A stretch of DNA of 46,370 nt from an uncultured Acidobacteriota bacterium (GTDB taxonomy: Bacteria > Acidobacteriota > Vicinamibacteria > Vicinamibacterales > CAVVIG01), in assembly GCA_902825985.1 (NCBI GenBank), contig CADEDC010000046.1, positions 1 through 46,370 of the forward strand, written 5' to 3'. Shown piece after piece: positions 16,584 to 25,699 of the stretch. Made by a program: the position numbers and the translations under genes. The first letter of the stretch is position 1, and each line of letters starts with the position of its first letter. The notes beneath the pieces are model-generated. The model was given only the letters and a program-made list of their open reading frames with translations. It did no database searches and was not told the origin of the DNA.

Positions 16584-18511
16584 TCCTTCACTCCCAACAG
16601 CCGTCGCAGTTCGGCGAGCGGTCGCGGCGCCGACAGTCGCGGCAGCTCGCGGATGATTTCTTCGAACGTCGTGTCGCCATCGGCGGCCTTGGCGATCCCG
16701 TCCTCGAGGAGGGTGACCAGGCCGCTCGTTTCCGTGCTGATCCGCCGGATCTCGAACGACGTCTTGCGCGCGATGACCGCGTCGCGCACCCGCTCGTTCA
16801 GGACCAGCAGTTCGAAGACCGCGACCCGACCGCGGTAGCCGGTATGACGGCAGTGCGGACAGCCGGTGCCGCGCCTGAACGTCAGGCCGGCGGCGTCGGC
16901 CGCCGCGTAGCCGAGGCGCCGCAGTTCGTGCGGCGTCAGGACGTGATCCTCGGCGCAGTGGCCGCAGACCCGGCGGAGCAGCCGCTGCGCGATCACGCTG
17001 ATGACCGTCGACGAGATCAGGAACGCCTCGATGTTCATGTTCATGAGGCGCACCAGGCCGCCGATCGAGTCCTCGGTGTGGAACGTCGTCAGCACCTTGT
17101 GCCCGGTCAGGGCGGCATTGATCGCGACCTCGGCGGAGAACTGGTCGCGAATCTCGCCGATCACGATGACATCCGGGTCCTGCCGCATGATGTGCTTGAG
17201 GGTCTCTTCGTACGAGAGATTGATCTTCGGGTTGATCGAGCACTGCGAGATGCCGTCGATGACGTACTCGACCGGATCCTCGGCGGTGATGATGCTGGTG
17301 TCGGCGTCGTTCAGGTGGTTGACCGACGCATAGAGGGTCGTCGTCTTGCCGGAGCCGGTCGGGCCGGTGATGATCACCACGCCGCTGGGGGCATCCAGCA
17401 CGTCGTTCTCGAGATACTCGAGCATGCGCTGCGACATCCCGATGTCCCTGATGCCGAGCAGCGCACCGCGGTTGTTCAGCAGCCGCAGCACCACCTTCTC
17501 GCCGTGAATCGAGACGTAGATCGAGACCCGGATGTCGACCGTCCCGCGCCTGGTTTCGAAGAGGATCCGGCCGTCCTGGTGGCGGCGTCGCTCGGCGATG
17601 TCGGCGCCCGCCATCACCTTGATGCGGCTGACCATGGCCTGGGCCATGTCGGGCGGCACCTCGCGGTGGGCCGTCATCGCGCCGTCCTGGCGGAAGCGGA
17701 TCCGCATGCGATCGCGCAGCGGCTCGAAGTGGATGTCGCTTGCCTGCTGCTCGAGGGCGCTGTTGATGATGTCGTGGACCGCCGCGACGATCGGGCTCTC
17801 GTCGCCGGCGCCGCCGGACGCCGGTGCGGCCAGCAGCTTCTCGGCCCGGTCGAGCGCGATGGCCAGCGACTTGCGGCTGGCGACGCCGACCTGGACGTCG
17901 CTGCCGAACAGGTGGCGGGCGGTCTCGACGTGCGCACGGTTCAGCGGATCGGCGAAGGCGATCAGCACACCCTCGAGGTCCCGGCGCAGGGGCAGGAACG
18001 TATGACTGCGGTACTGCCGCATCGGCGCCTGGCGCAGCAGTTCGATGTCGAGGGCCGCCTGCTCGGGTTCCACGGCAATCAGGCCGCGCAGGTCGGCGAG
18101 GACGCCGAACACGTCGCCGCTCTGGACGAAGTTGTGCTCGCTGAGGATTTCGCCCAGCGGCGTGCCGGGGCGCTCCTGCTGCAGCGCCAGCGCGAGCTTG
18201 AGCTGCGGCTCGGTCAAATAGCCGAGCTCGACCAGGACGGCGCCGAGGGGCAGTGCGGGGCGGTTCGTGCGCAGCGTCCGGCGGATTGCCGGCATGTCCA
18301 CGTAGCGGAGTTCGGTGAGGATCGACAGCAGGGTGCGGGTGGAACTGACCTTGGATTGCACCCGTTGGCCGTGGCGCAGCTGCTCGGGCGTGAGCAGCCC
18401 CGCGTCGACGAGCAGGGCGGCCAGGTGCGATGCGACGCCGCCTCCGGGCAGGCCGTCACCGGCGGCTGCCGCCGGCTCTCGTGGTTCGGAAACGGCCTCG
18501 CGTTCATGCAT
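16580..18511 (-). CDS. Orphan GspE/PilB-family ATPase with MshEN-like N-terminus
   Basis: A 643-residue secretion-type ATPase: Walker A GPTGSGKT (383-390), Asp box (TAEDPVEY), Walker B (DVIVIGEIRD, about 447-456), His box (TTFHTED) and a Cys4 zinc site (C516, C519 and CPHC near 548). The N-terminus shows repeated MshEN-like segments (about 28-50, 89-112 and 118-142) of the kind that bind c-di-GMP in some homologues; the Arg that opens the binding motif is Pro here. No pilin, PilC or secretin gene is adjacent; its partner is the coupled HDOD gene. The ribosome-binding site is weak. It could drive a second pilus or secretion system or be regulatory. Confidence 0.92.
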   Translation of the reverse strand: MHEREAVSEPREPAAAAGDGLPGGGVASHLAALLVDAGLLTPEQLRHGQRVQSKVSSTRTLLSILTELRYVDMPAIRRTLRTNRPALPLGAVLVELGYLTEPQLKLALALQQERPGTPLGEILSEHNFVQSGDVFGVLADLRGLIAVEPEQAALDIELLRQAPMRQYRSHTFLPLRRDLEGVLIAFADPLNRAHVETARHLFGSDVQVGVASRKSLAIALDRAEKLLAAPASGGAGDESPIVAAVHDIINSALEQQASDIHFEPLRDRMRIRFRQDGAMTAHREVPPDMAQAMVSRIKVMAGADIAERRRHQDGRILFETRRGTVDIRVSIYVSIHGEKVVLRLLNNRGALLGIRDIGMSQRMLEYLENDVLDAPSGVVIITGPTGSGKTTTLYASVNHLNDADTSIITAEDPVEYVIDGISQCSINPKINLSYEETLKHIMRQDPDVIVIGEIRDQFSAEVAINAALTGHKVLTTFHTEDSIGGLVRLMNMNIEAFLISSTVISVIAQRLLRRVCGHCAEDHVLTPHELRRLGYAAADAAGLTFRRGTGCPHCRHTGYRGRVAVFELLVLNERVRDAVIARKTSFEIRRISTETSGLVTLLEDGIAKAADGDTTFEEIIRELPRLSAPRPLAELRRLLGVKE

Positions 18512-18640
18512 GGATATTGAATGAATCGGAACGGGCCATTTCCAGCTTCAACGCCAGCGTCGCGCTGTGCAGTCGTGCGCGGCGCGGCGCGCCGGACCGG
18601 CGCCGTGCTCACACCCGCGGCCGGACTGTCGATATAGCGG

Positions 18641-19921
18641 ATGACTCAACGCATTGACATGACGGTCCTGATTTGCGATGACGACGCCTCAACCCGGTTC
18701 GCGGTCACCCGCCTCCTGACCCGGCATCTCGACTGTGCCGTCATCGAATGCTCGAACGGCACCGACGCCATCGCGCGTCTGGACGTCGAGGAGGTGAGCC
18801 TGATGCTGCTCGACATCGAGATGCCGGAAATGTCCGGCGTCGAGGTGCTGGCGGCGGTTCGGGCGTCGGCCGCCCGCCGGTACCTGCCGGTGGTGATGAT
18901 GTCGCGGGAGCGGCGCGAAGAGGTGGTGCTGGCCCTGGTTCGTCTCGGCATCGATGGCTACGTCCTCAAGCCGCTCCGTGCCGACAAGGTGCTGGCCGTC
19001 ATCGAGCCGCTCTGGCAGAGGATTGCGCGGCAGCGCGATGCCGTGGCCGCCGCGGCGGCGGGAACCGCCGTCGATGCCGGCGCACCGTTCGTGGTGGTCG
19101 ACGGCGACCCGGACGTCCGCCGCGTCTTCGCCGAGCGGGCGCACGGCCTGCGCCCGGTGCTCGAGGCCGACTCGGGCTCGGCCGCCATCGCGCTGCTCAA
19201 ACGCGAGCCGGCGGCAACGGTGTTCGTCGGCAGCCACCTGGGCCTCCTGACGCGCGACCGCCTCGTCGCCAAGCTGCGTGCCGTGGCGGCGCCGCGCCGC
19301 ATCTGGGCGGTTGCGCTGCTGGACGCGAACCCGGAGGACGGGTCGATCCCCGACGGCTGCGACGGATCGATGCGCCGGCTGGACGATCCGGCGGCGTTCC
19401 GGGCGGCCTTGCTGCGCTTCTCACCGATGCCGGGACCCCTGGGTGCGGCCGGAGTGAGGTTCGGCGACGCCGAGGACAGCCTGGCCGAGGGCGCGCACCA
19501 GATCTGCTCGATGATGCTCGATCTGTCCATCGCCGCCACCTCCGGACGGGTCACCGTGGACGCCGGCGACGCGGTCTCTGCGACCGTGGGACTGACCGGC
19601 CCCGCCGCTATGCGGTTGTCGACGACCGTGCCGGTGCCGTCGGCCGTGTGGCTGGCCGGCCGCATGTTCGGCAAGCCGGCTGAGGCGACGACGGAGGAGG
19701 ACTGGCAGACGGCCGTCGGTGAGCTCTGCCAGATGGTGTCGCTGCGCGTCAGGGAGTTTCTCGAGGCGCACGAGGTGCCGTGCGAGTGCGAGGCGCCGCT
19801 CGTCCGCCGCGGCCCCAGCGACTGGCTGCGCGAGCCGCCTGGCGGGCCGGCGCTGCGGTTGTCCTTCGAAGTCCCCGGACGCGGGATCACGCTGCTGTTC
19901 GCGCTCGACGTCGGTCCCTGA
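18641..19921 (+). CDS. Response regulator: REC, degenerate REC, CheX-like
   Basis: The 426-residue product starts with an intact receiver domain (acidic D13-D15, phosphoacceptor D58 in LLDIEMPEMSG, S88, K110 in VLKPL). A second receiver-like fold (about 147-250) lacks the phosphoacceptor Asp. The C-terminal part (about 275-426) resembles CheX/CheC-type phosphatase domains, but the usual E-x-x-N pair reads ELCQ, so Asn is Gln. No DNA-binding domain. An internal ATG at 18659 is an alternative start. It is divergent from the ATPase-HDOD pair across 129 nt; a shared signalling role is inferred. Confidence 0.82.
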   Translation: MTQRIDMTVLICDDDASTRFAVTRLLTRHLDCAVIECSNGTDAIARLDVEEVSLMLLDIEMPEMSGVEVLAAVRASAARRYLPVVMMSRERREEVVLALVRLGIDGYVLKPLRADKVLAVIEPLWQRIARQRDAVAAAAAGTAVDAGAPFVVVDGDPDVRRVFAERAHGLRPVLEADSGSAAIALLKREPAATVFVGSHLGLLTRDRLVAKLRAVAAPRRIWAVALLDANPEDGSIPDGCDGSMRRLDDPAAFRAALLRFSPMPGPLGAAGVRFGDAEDSLAEGAHQICSMMLDLSIAATSGRVTVDAGDAVSATVGLTGPAAMRLSTTVPVPSAVWLAGRMFGKPAEATTEEDWQTAVGELCQMVSLRVREFLEAHEVPCECEAPLVRRGPSDWLREPPGGPALRLSFEVPGRGITLLFALDVGP

Positions 19922-19938
19922 GTCCGGGTCCGCCGGCT

Positions 19939-21246
19939 CTACTCGTAACGCAGCGCCTCGATCGGATCCAGGCGTGAGGCCTTCACGGCCGGCCACATCC
20001 CGAAGAAGATGCCGACCGAAGCCGAAAATCCCAGGCCGATGGCGTACGACCACCATGGCAGCGAGATCGGGAACCCGGTGACCAGGTGGACGAGCCAGCC
20101 GATGGCGCTCCCGAGGATGACGCCGAGGATGCCGCCGAGCGACGTCAGGAAGGCCGCTTCGGTCAGGAACTGGAACAGGATTTCCGAGCGCCGGGCGCCC
20201 AGCGCCTTGCGGACGCCGATTTCGCGCGTCCGCTCGGTGACCGAAATCGACATGATGGCCATCACCCCGATGCCGCCGACCATCAGGGCAATCGACGAGA
20301 TCACGATGAGGGCCAGGAACGTCGCCTGGCTGATCTGATCCCAGAGACCGAGAATCGCATCCTGCGTCGCGACGTCGAAGTCGTTCGGCTCGTCGAGCCT
20401 CAGCTGGTGGCGAATCCGCATCACCCGCTCGACCTCGGCGATCGCCTCCGATTGGGGGACGCCCTCGCGTGGCACCGCGGCGATCTGGATGGCCACCAGC
20501 GAGCCGCCGCCGCGGCCCCGGCCGATGCTCACCGCCCGCATGCCGTACTGCCGCTGGTAGACGGTGTAGGGGATGACGACGAAGTCGTCCTGGCTGCTGC
20601 CGAATCCGCCGACGCCGGGCCGTTTCTCGAACACGCCGATGACGGTGAATCGCTCGGCGCCGACCCGCACCGTCTTGCCGATCGGGTCGGTGCCCGATGA
20701 CGCGAACAGTGCCTGATAGGCCGTCTGGCCGAGCACGACGACGTTCGACCGATGCTGCACTTCGGTCCCGGTGAAGAAGCGGCCGGCGACCAGGTTCAGC
20801 TGCGTCCCTTCGGCGAAGTTCTCGGTGGTCCCGAACACGATCAGCAGCTTGCTCCGCAAGTCGCGATAGAACACGCGATCCTGGGTCGGCGGCCCGCCGC
20901 CGACGCCGAGCTGGACGTCGACGAGCTGGATCGACGCCGCCTGCTCCTCGATGGCCTTGGCGTCGGTGACCGTCAGGTTCGGCCGCTTGATCAGCGTATT
21001 GAACTCGGCGCCGCTCGTGAAGCTGAGCGGGCCGAAGCGCTGGATGATGATGATGTTCGGCCCGATCGAGCGGATCGAGTCGCGCAGCGACTCGTCGAAG
21101 CCGCGGATCATCGACGTCATGCCGACGATCGACGTGATGCCGATGACCACCCCGAGCACCGTCAGCGCCGAACGGAGCTTGTTGCCCAGTACGGTGTCGA
21201 AGGCCATCGTGATGACCTCGCTCAGCAGACCCAGTCGCAGCCCCAT
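19939..21246 (-). CDS. MacB/FtsX-type ABC permease (second of pair)
   Basis: The 435-residue product has one N-terminal membrane helix, a large periplasmic MacB-PCD domain, and three C-terminal FtsX-type helices with the ERTREIGVRKALGARR loop between the first two. Such permeases do not transport through a channel but drive an efflux or lipoprotein-release machine. The ATG at 21246 is preferred over an upstream in-frame ATG: AAGGAG overlaps the end of the preceding permease gene and the gap is 8 nt. It converges on the response regulator across 17 nt with no terminator seen. Confidence 0.93.
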   Translation of the reverse strand: MGLRLGLLSEVITMAFDTVLGNKLRSALTVLGVVIGITSIVGMTSMIRGFDESLRDSIRSIGPNIIIIQRFGPLSFTSGAEFNTLIKRPNLTVTDAKAIEEQAASIQLVDVQLGVGGGPPTQDRVFYRDLRSKLLIVFGTTENFAEGTQLNLVAGRFFTGTEVQHRSNVVVLGQTAYQALFASSGTDPIGKTVRVGAERFTVIGVFEKRPGVGGFGSSQDDFVVIPYTVYQRQYGMRAVSIGRGRGGGSLVAIQIAAVPREGVPQSEAIAEVERVMRIRHQLRLDEPNDFDVATQDAILGLWDQISQATFLALIVISSIALMVGGIGVMAIMSISVTERTREIGVRKALGARRSEILFQFLTEAAFLTSLGGILGVILGSAIGWLVHLVTGFPISLPWWSYAIGLGFSASVGIFFGMWPAVKASRLDPIEALRYE

Positions 21247-21254
21247 CGGTCGCG

Positions 21255-22502
<1,248 letters not shown>

Positions 22503-22505
22503 GGG

Positions 22506-23885
22506 CTACCGGCTCTGGGCGGCCGCTCCGGTGGAGAACGGTCCACCGCCGGCGCCCGGCACGTCGAGCGTCACCGGGTCGCCGTCGATCAGGTTACGGA
22601 CGGTGTTGTACGGTCCGGTCACCACCTGGTCGCCGGCCGCCAGGCCCGACAGCACCTCGAAATAGCGATCGCCGGCGATCCCCATCTTGATCGGCACGTA
22701 CTCGATCGACCCGCCCCGCAGCACGAACACCCCTTCGGTTTCCTTGCGGGTCTGGCCCGGCTGCAGTTCCACGACGGTCGTCGCCGGCGCCCCGGTCGTC
22801 CCCGACTGGCGGTTCGGATCGCGCGGCTGCTTCACCACCTGACCGCTGGCGTCGTAGATGAGTTCCCGGACGGCGACGGCCGGAATCGGCACCGCTGTCA
22901 CGTTCGTCCGCGTCGCCGTGGTGATGTCGGCAGTGCAGGTGAAACCTGGACGGACGTCGGGAATCGTCTCCTCGATGGCGACGACGACCTTGAAGTTCGT
23001 CGCCTGGCGCGACGTCGTCGCCGGCATACCGGTGGTCTGGATGGGGCTGTTGCCGATTTCGGTCACCCGCCCCTTGAACGTCCGGTCCGGCAGCGCGTCG
23101 ATGGTGACCTTGGCCTCCTGGCCGATCGCCACGAACGGCACGTTGGTCTCGTCGACCTCGATCTCCGCCTGGATGACCGACATGTCGGCGAGCGTCAGCA
23201 GCACCGTGCCGGCGTTGTTCATCGTGCCGATGACCGCCGTCTCGCCCTCCTGGATGTTGCGCCGGGTGACGATGCCGTCGATCGGCGATTCGAGACGGAC
23301 CTTGCTGAGATCGTAGCGGGCGCTGTCGAGCGAGGCGCGTTCCTGCGAGATGCGGGCGGCCTGGGCGCCGATCTGCTTCTCGCGCTCACGCAGCGCCGAC
23401 TCGGCGGCTTTCACGTCGTTCTCGGCCCGCTCGAGCGCCTCACGCGTGTTGAGCTGCTGGCCGGCCAGGTCGCGCTGGCGGGCCAGGTTCTGCTGGGCCT
23501 GCTGCAGCTGGACGCGGGCCGTCTCAATCCCCTGGCGCAGCTGATCGAGCGACGCCTCGGCCGCCTGCAGCGACGCGGTGCCACCCTCCACCCGCGTCCG
23601 CAGCGACTTCGGGTCGATCTGGAGCAGGAACTGCCCCTGTGTGACCCGGTCCCCCTCGTTGACGGCGAGATTGACGACGCGGCCCGAGGTATCGGCGCTG
23701 ATGTTGACCAGCCGTTTCGGCTGGATCTTCCCCGAGGCCGAGACCACGGCTTCGAGATCGCGGGTCCGGATCGTCTCGACGGTGACCGCCGGCACCTTCT
23801 CGCGCCGGAAGTAGAGGCTGCCGCCGGTTGCCGCCGCGGCGACGAGGACCACGGTCAGCAGGATGAGGATCGTCCGCCGCTTCAT
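22506..23885 (-). CDS. HlyD/MacA-type membrane-fusion protein
   Basis: The 459-residue periplasmic adaptor has a single N-terminal anchor (ILILLTVVLVAAAATGG), a lipoyl/barrel-sandwich half-motif (SGKIQPKRLVNISADTSGRVV), a long coiled-coil hairpin (about 95-195, rich in Gln/Arg/Ala heptads), the second lipoyl half and a beta-barrel domain. It would bridge the permease pair to an outer-membrane TolC-type channel, not encoded here. AGGAG precedes the ATG by 5 nt. A Pro/Gly/Thr-rich insert (about 345-375) is unusual but probably a loop. Confidence 0.94.
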   Translation of the reverse strand: MKRRTILILLTVVLVAAAATGGSLYFRREKVPAVTVETIRTRDLEAVVSASGKIQPKRLVNISADTSGRVVNLAVNEGDRVTQGQFLLQIDPKSLRTRVEGGTASLQAAEASLDQLRQGIETARVQLQQAQQNLARQRDLAGQQLNTREALERAENDVKAAESALREREKQIGAQAARISQERASLDSARYDLSKVRLESPIDGIVTRRNIQEGETAVIGTMNNAGTVLLTLADMSVIQAEIEVDETNVPFVAIGQEAKVTIDALPDRTFKGRVTEIGNSPIQTTGMPATTSRQATNFKVVVAIEETIPDVRPGFTCTADITTATRTNVTAVPIPAVAVRELIYDASGQVVKQPRDPNRQSGTTGAPATTVVELQPGQTRKETEGVFVLRGGSIEYVPIKMGIAGDRYFEVLSGLAAGDQVVTGPYNTVRNLIDGDPVTLDVPGAGGGPFSTGAAAQSR

Positions 23886-23939
23886 CGAAGCTCCTGAAAA
23901 ATGGGGTGCCGTTGGAAAAAGACGCTGGGTTAATAGACG

Positions 23940-24470
23940 TCAGGGCCGGGTCGCCGGTTCGCCCGGCGCCCGTCGTCTCGGGCCGGGCTTCCGCGCCGGC
24001 CGTGCGCTGCGCACCGGGACCGCACAGTGCGGCGTGTCGGCGAAGACGGTCAGCAGCACCTGCAACCCGTCCTTGAGCCGCTGTCGGGCCCCGTCGTCGA
24101 GGCCGGCCAGCCGTTCCGAGAGGTGCGCTTCGGCCGATCGGCCGACCCGGCCGACCGTGTCCCGACCGCGTGCGGTGACCTCGATCCGGGCCTGCCGGCG
24201 ATCGTCGGATCCGACCGTCCGCCTGACCCAGCCGCGGCCGACCAGCGCGGTCACGCTGTTCGACATGGTCGGCAGGCTGACCCCCTGCATCGCCGCCAGT
24301 TCCGTGAGCGTCAGCGGACGTGGTTGAGCAGCGAGGACCGTCAGCAGGCCAAAATGGGCAGGCGCCGGCAGATCGCCGGCCGACCGCAGTTCAGCCGCGA
24401 CCGTCCGCATGACGAGCGGGATGACACGAAGGATGTGGCGCGCCGCGTCGCGCGCCTGTGCGCTAGTCAC
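23940..24470 (-). CDS. MarR-family transcriptional regulator
   Basis: A 176-residue winged-helix regulator: helix-turn-helix LTLTELAAMQGVSLPTMSNSVTALV and wing DDRRQARIEVT, with flanking dimerisation helices. The C-terminal 30 residues are Arg/Pro-rich. A longer reading from 24773 exists but its extra N-terminus is not MarR-like and runs into the divergent gene. GTG 24470 begins just before the first dimerisation helix and follows a palindromic AT-rich operator-like site. It is the first gene of the marR-hlyD-permease-permease operon, so it probably controls it and itself. Confidence 0.9.
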   Translation of the reverse strand: MTSAQARDAARHILRVIPLVMRTVAAELRSAGDLPAPAHFGLLTVLAAQPRPLTLTELAAMQGVSLPTMSNSVTALVGRGWVRRTVGSDDRRQARIEVTARGRDTVGRVGRSAEAHLSERLAGLDDGARQRLKDGLQVLLTVFADTPHCAVPVRSARPARKPGPRRRAPGEPATRP

Positions 24471-24471
24471 C

Positions 24472-24501
24472 TTAGGAGCCCTAATGATTATTGCAGCTAA
24501 G
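24472..24501 (-). promoter_or_regulatory. Candidate MarR operator/promoter with nested palindromes
   Basis: This AT-rich island in a GC-rich genome directly abuts the marR GTG. It contains TTAGG-AGC-CCTAA (24472-24484), the overlapping TAATGATTA (24482-24490), and CTTAG/CTAAG arms (24471-24475 and 24497-24501). On the minus strand a -10-like AATAAT lies inside. MarR proteins usually bind such dyads over their own promoter. The divergent outer-membrane gene starts about 85 nt away and could share control. Confidence 0.55.
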
Positions 24502-24585
24502 TTACCACGATTGCCGGTCGCCAACCGCGTGCGGCCGTGGTGTTCACGTTTTCGGCGTACTACCGATATTCCATGCAGGGGGACG

Positions 24586-25653
24586 ATGCGGTTCCCCGTG
24601 TCACGACGCGCAACCATGGTCACATCGCCGTTCCGTCGCCGCCTGGTCGCGGCCGCCGCCCTGCTCGTCGCCGCCGCCGGGCCGGCGTCCGGCCAGAGTT
24701 TCGAGCTGTCGGGCACCCGCGCGCAGGGGATGGCCGGCGCCTTCGTCGCCGTCGCCGACGACGCGACCGCCACCTGGTGGAATCCGGCCGGGCTGGGCGG
24801 CGGCGCCTATCTCAGCGCCGTGGTCGAACGTGGGCAACTGCGTGAACCGGGCGAGCCGCTGCCGGGTGCCGCCGCGACGCGGAACGGCACGTCAGGGTTC
24901 GCCTTCGCCTATCCGGCGATGGGCCTCAGCTACTACCGGTTTCGCGTGAGCGAGCTTGGGCAGATCGACTCTATCGGGGCTGTCCAGCCCAGCCGACAAG
25001 ATCAACGGCTCGTGGATCCGGTCATCCGCTCGATGTCCATGTCGGCATTCGGCGTCACGGTCGGGCAGTCGATCGGGAATCACGTCATCGTCGCGTCGAC
25101 GCTGCGGCTGCTGCGGGCCGGGGCGGTCATCACGACCGACCTGGCGGATCCCGACCCGCTGGAGCGCGCCGAGGACCTGTCGGTGTCGCGGCACACGGCG
25201 GGCGATGTCGATCTGGGGGTGATGCTGCGGTTCGGTGCGGTGAGTGTCGGCGGCACGCTGAAGCACGTTGGCGAGCCGGAATTCGGTGACGGGCGCGAAC
25301 GCATCGTCCTCGCCCGTCAGGGGCGCGCCGGTGTGGCGGTGAAGAGAGGAAGAACCGGAGTGCTGAGTTCTCTCATCGGGGCCGTGGACGTCGATCTGAC
25401 GACCCGGACGACGGTGTTCGGCGACGAGCGGCGGGTCGCCGCCGGCGGCGAGCTCGGGCTGTTCAACAGCCGCCTGCTCCTGCGTGGCGGTCTGAGCGCC
25501 AACACGCAGGCGACGCCGCGGCAGTGGCAGCAGAGTGCGGGGACGAGCGTCGCCCTGCGGACCGGAGTGTACGTGGACGCCGCGATCGCCCCGGAGTCGT
25601 CATCCGGGACGTCGCGGGCCGGCTGGAGCGTGTCGCTCCGCACGGTGTACTGA
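24586..25653 (+). CDS. Outer-membrane beta-barrel protein (PorV/UPF0164/FadL-like)
   Basis: A 355-residue exported protein. After a basic N-region and hydrophobic core, signal peptidase I cleavage near PASGQ is likely. The mature start reads GTRAQGMAGAFVAVADDATATWWNPAGL (split: GMAGAFVAVADDATATWWNP), the hallmark of PorV/UPF0164-type barrels. The rest alternates as beta-strands and ends in an aromatic residue (Tyr), as outer-membrane barrels do. ATG 24586 has AGGGGG close upstream; ATG 24616 is an alternative giving a shorter signal peptide. It lies 46 nt before pilB, so a link to pilus or secretion function is possible but unproven. Confidence 0.82.
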   Translation: MRFPVSRRATMVTSPFRRRLVAAAALLVAAAGPASGQSFELSGTRAQGMAGAFVAVADDATATWWNPAGLGGGAYLSAVVERGQLREPGEPLPGAAATRNGTSGFAFAYPAMGLSYYRFRVSELGQIDSIGAVQPSRQDQRLVDPVIRSMSMSAFGVTVGQSIGNHVIVASTLRLLRAGAVITTDLADPDPLERAEDLSVSRHTAGDVDLGVMLRFGAVSVGGTLKHVGEPEFGDGRERIVLARQGRAGVAVKRGRTGVLSSLIGAVDVDLTTRTTVFGDERRVAAGGELGLFNSRLLLRGGLSANTQATPRQWQQSAGTSVALRTGVYVDAAIAPESSSGTSRAGWSVSLRTVY

Positions 25654-25699
25654 GCCAACGATGTCTTTCAGCGCTCGCGCAGACAGGTCCTGATTTCCG

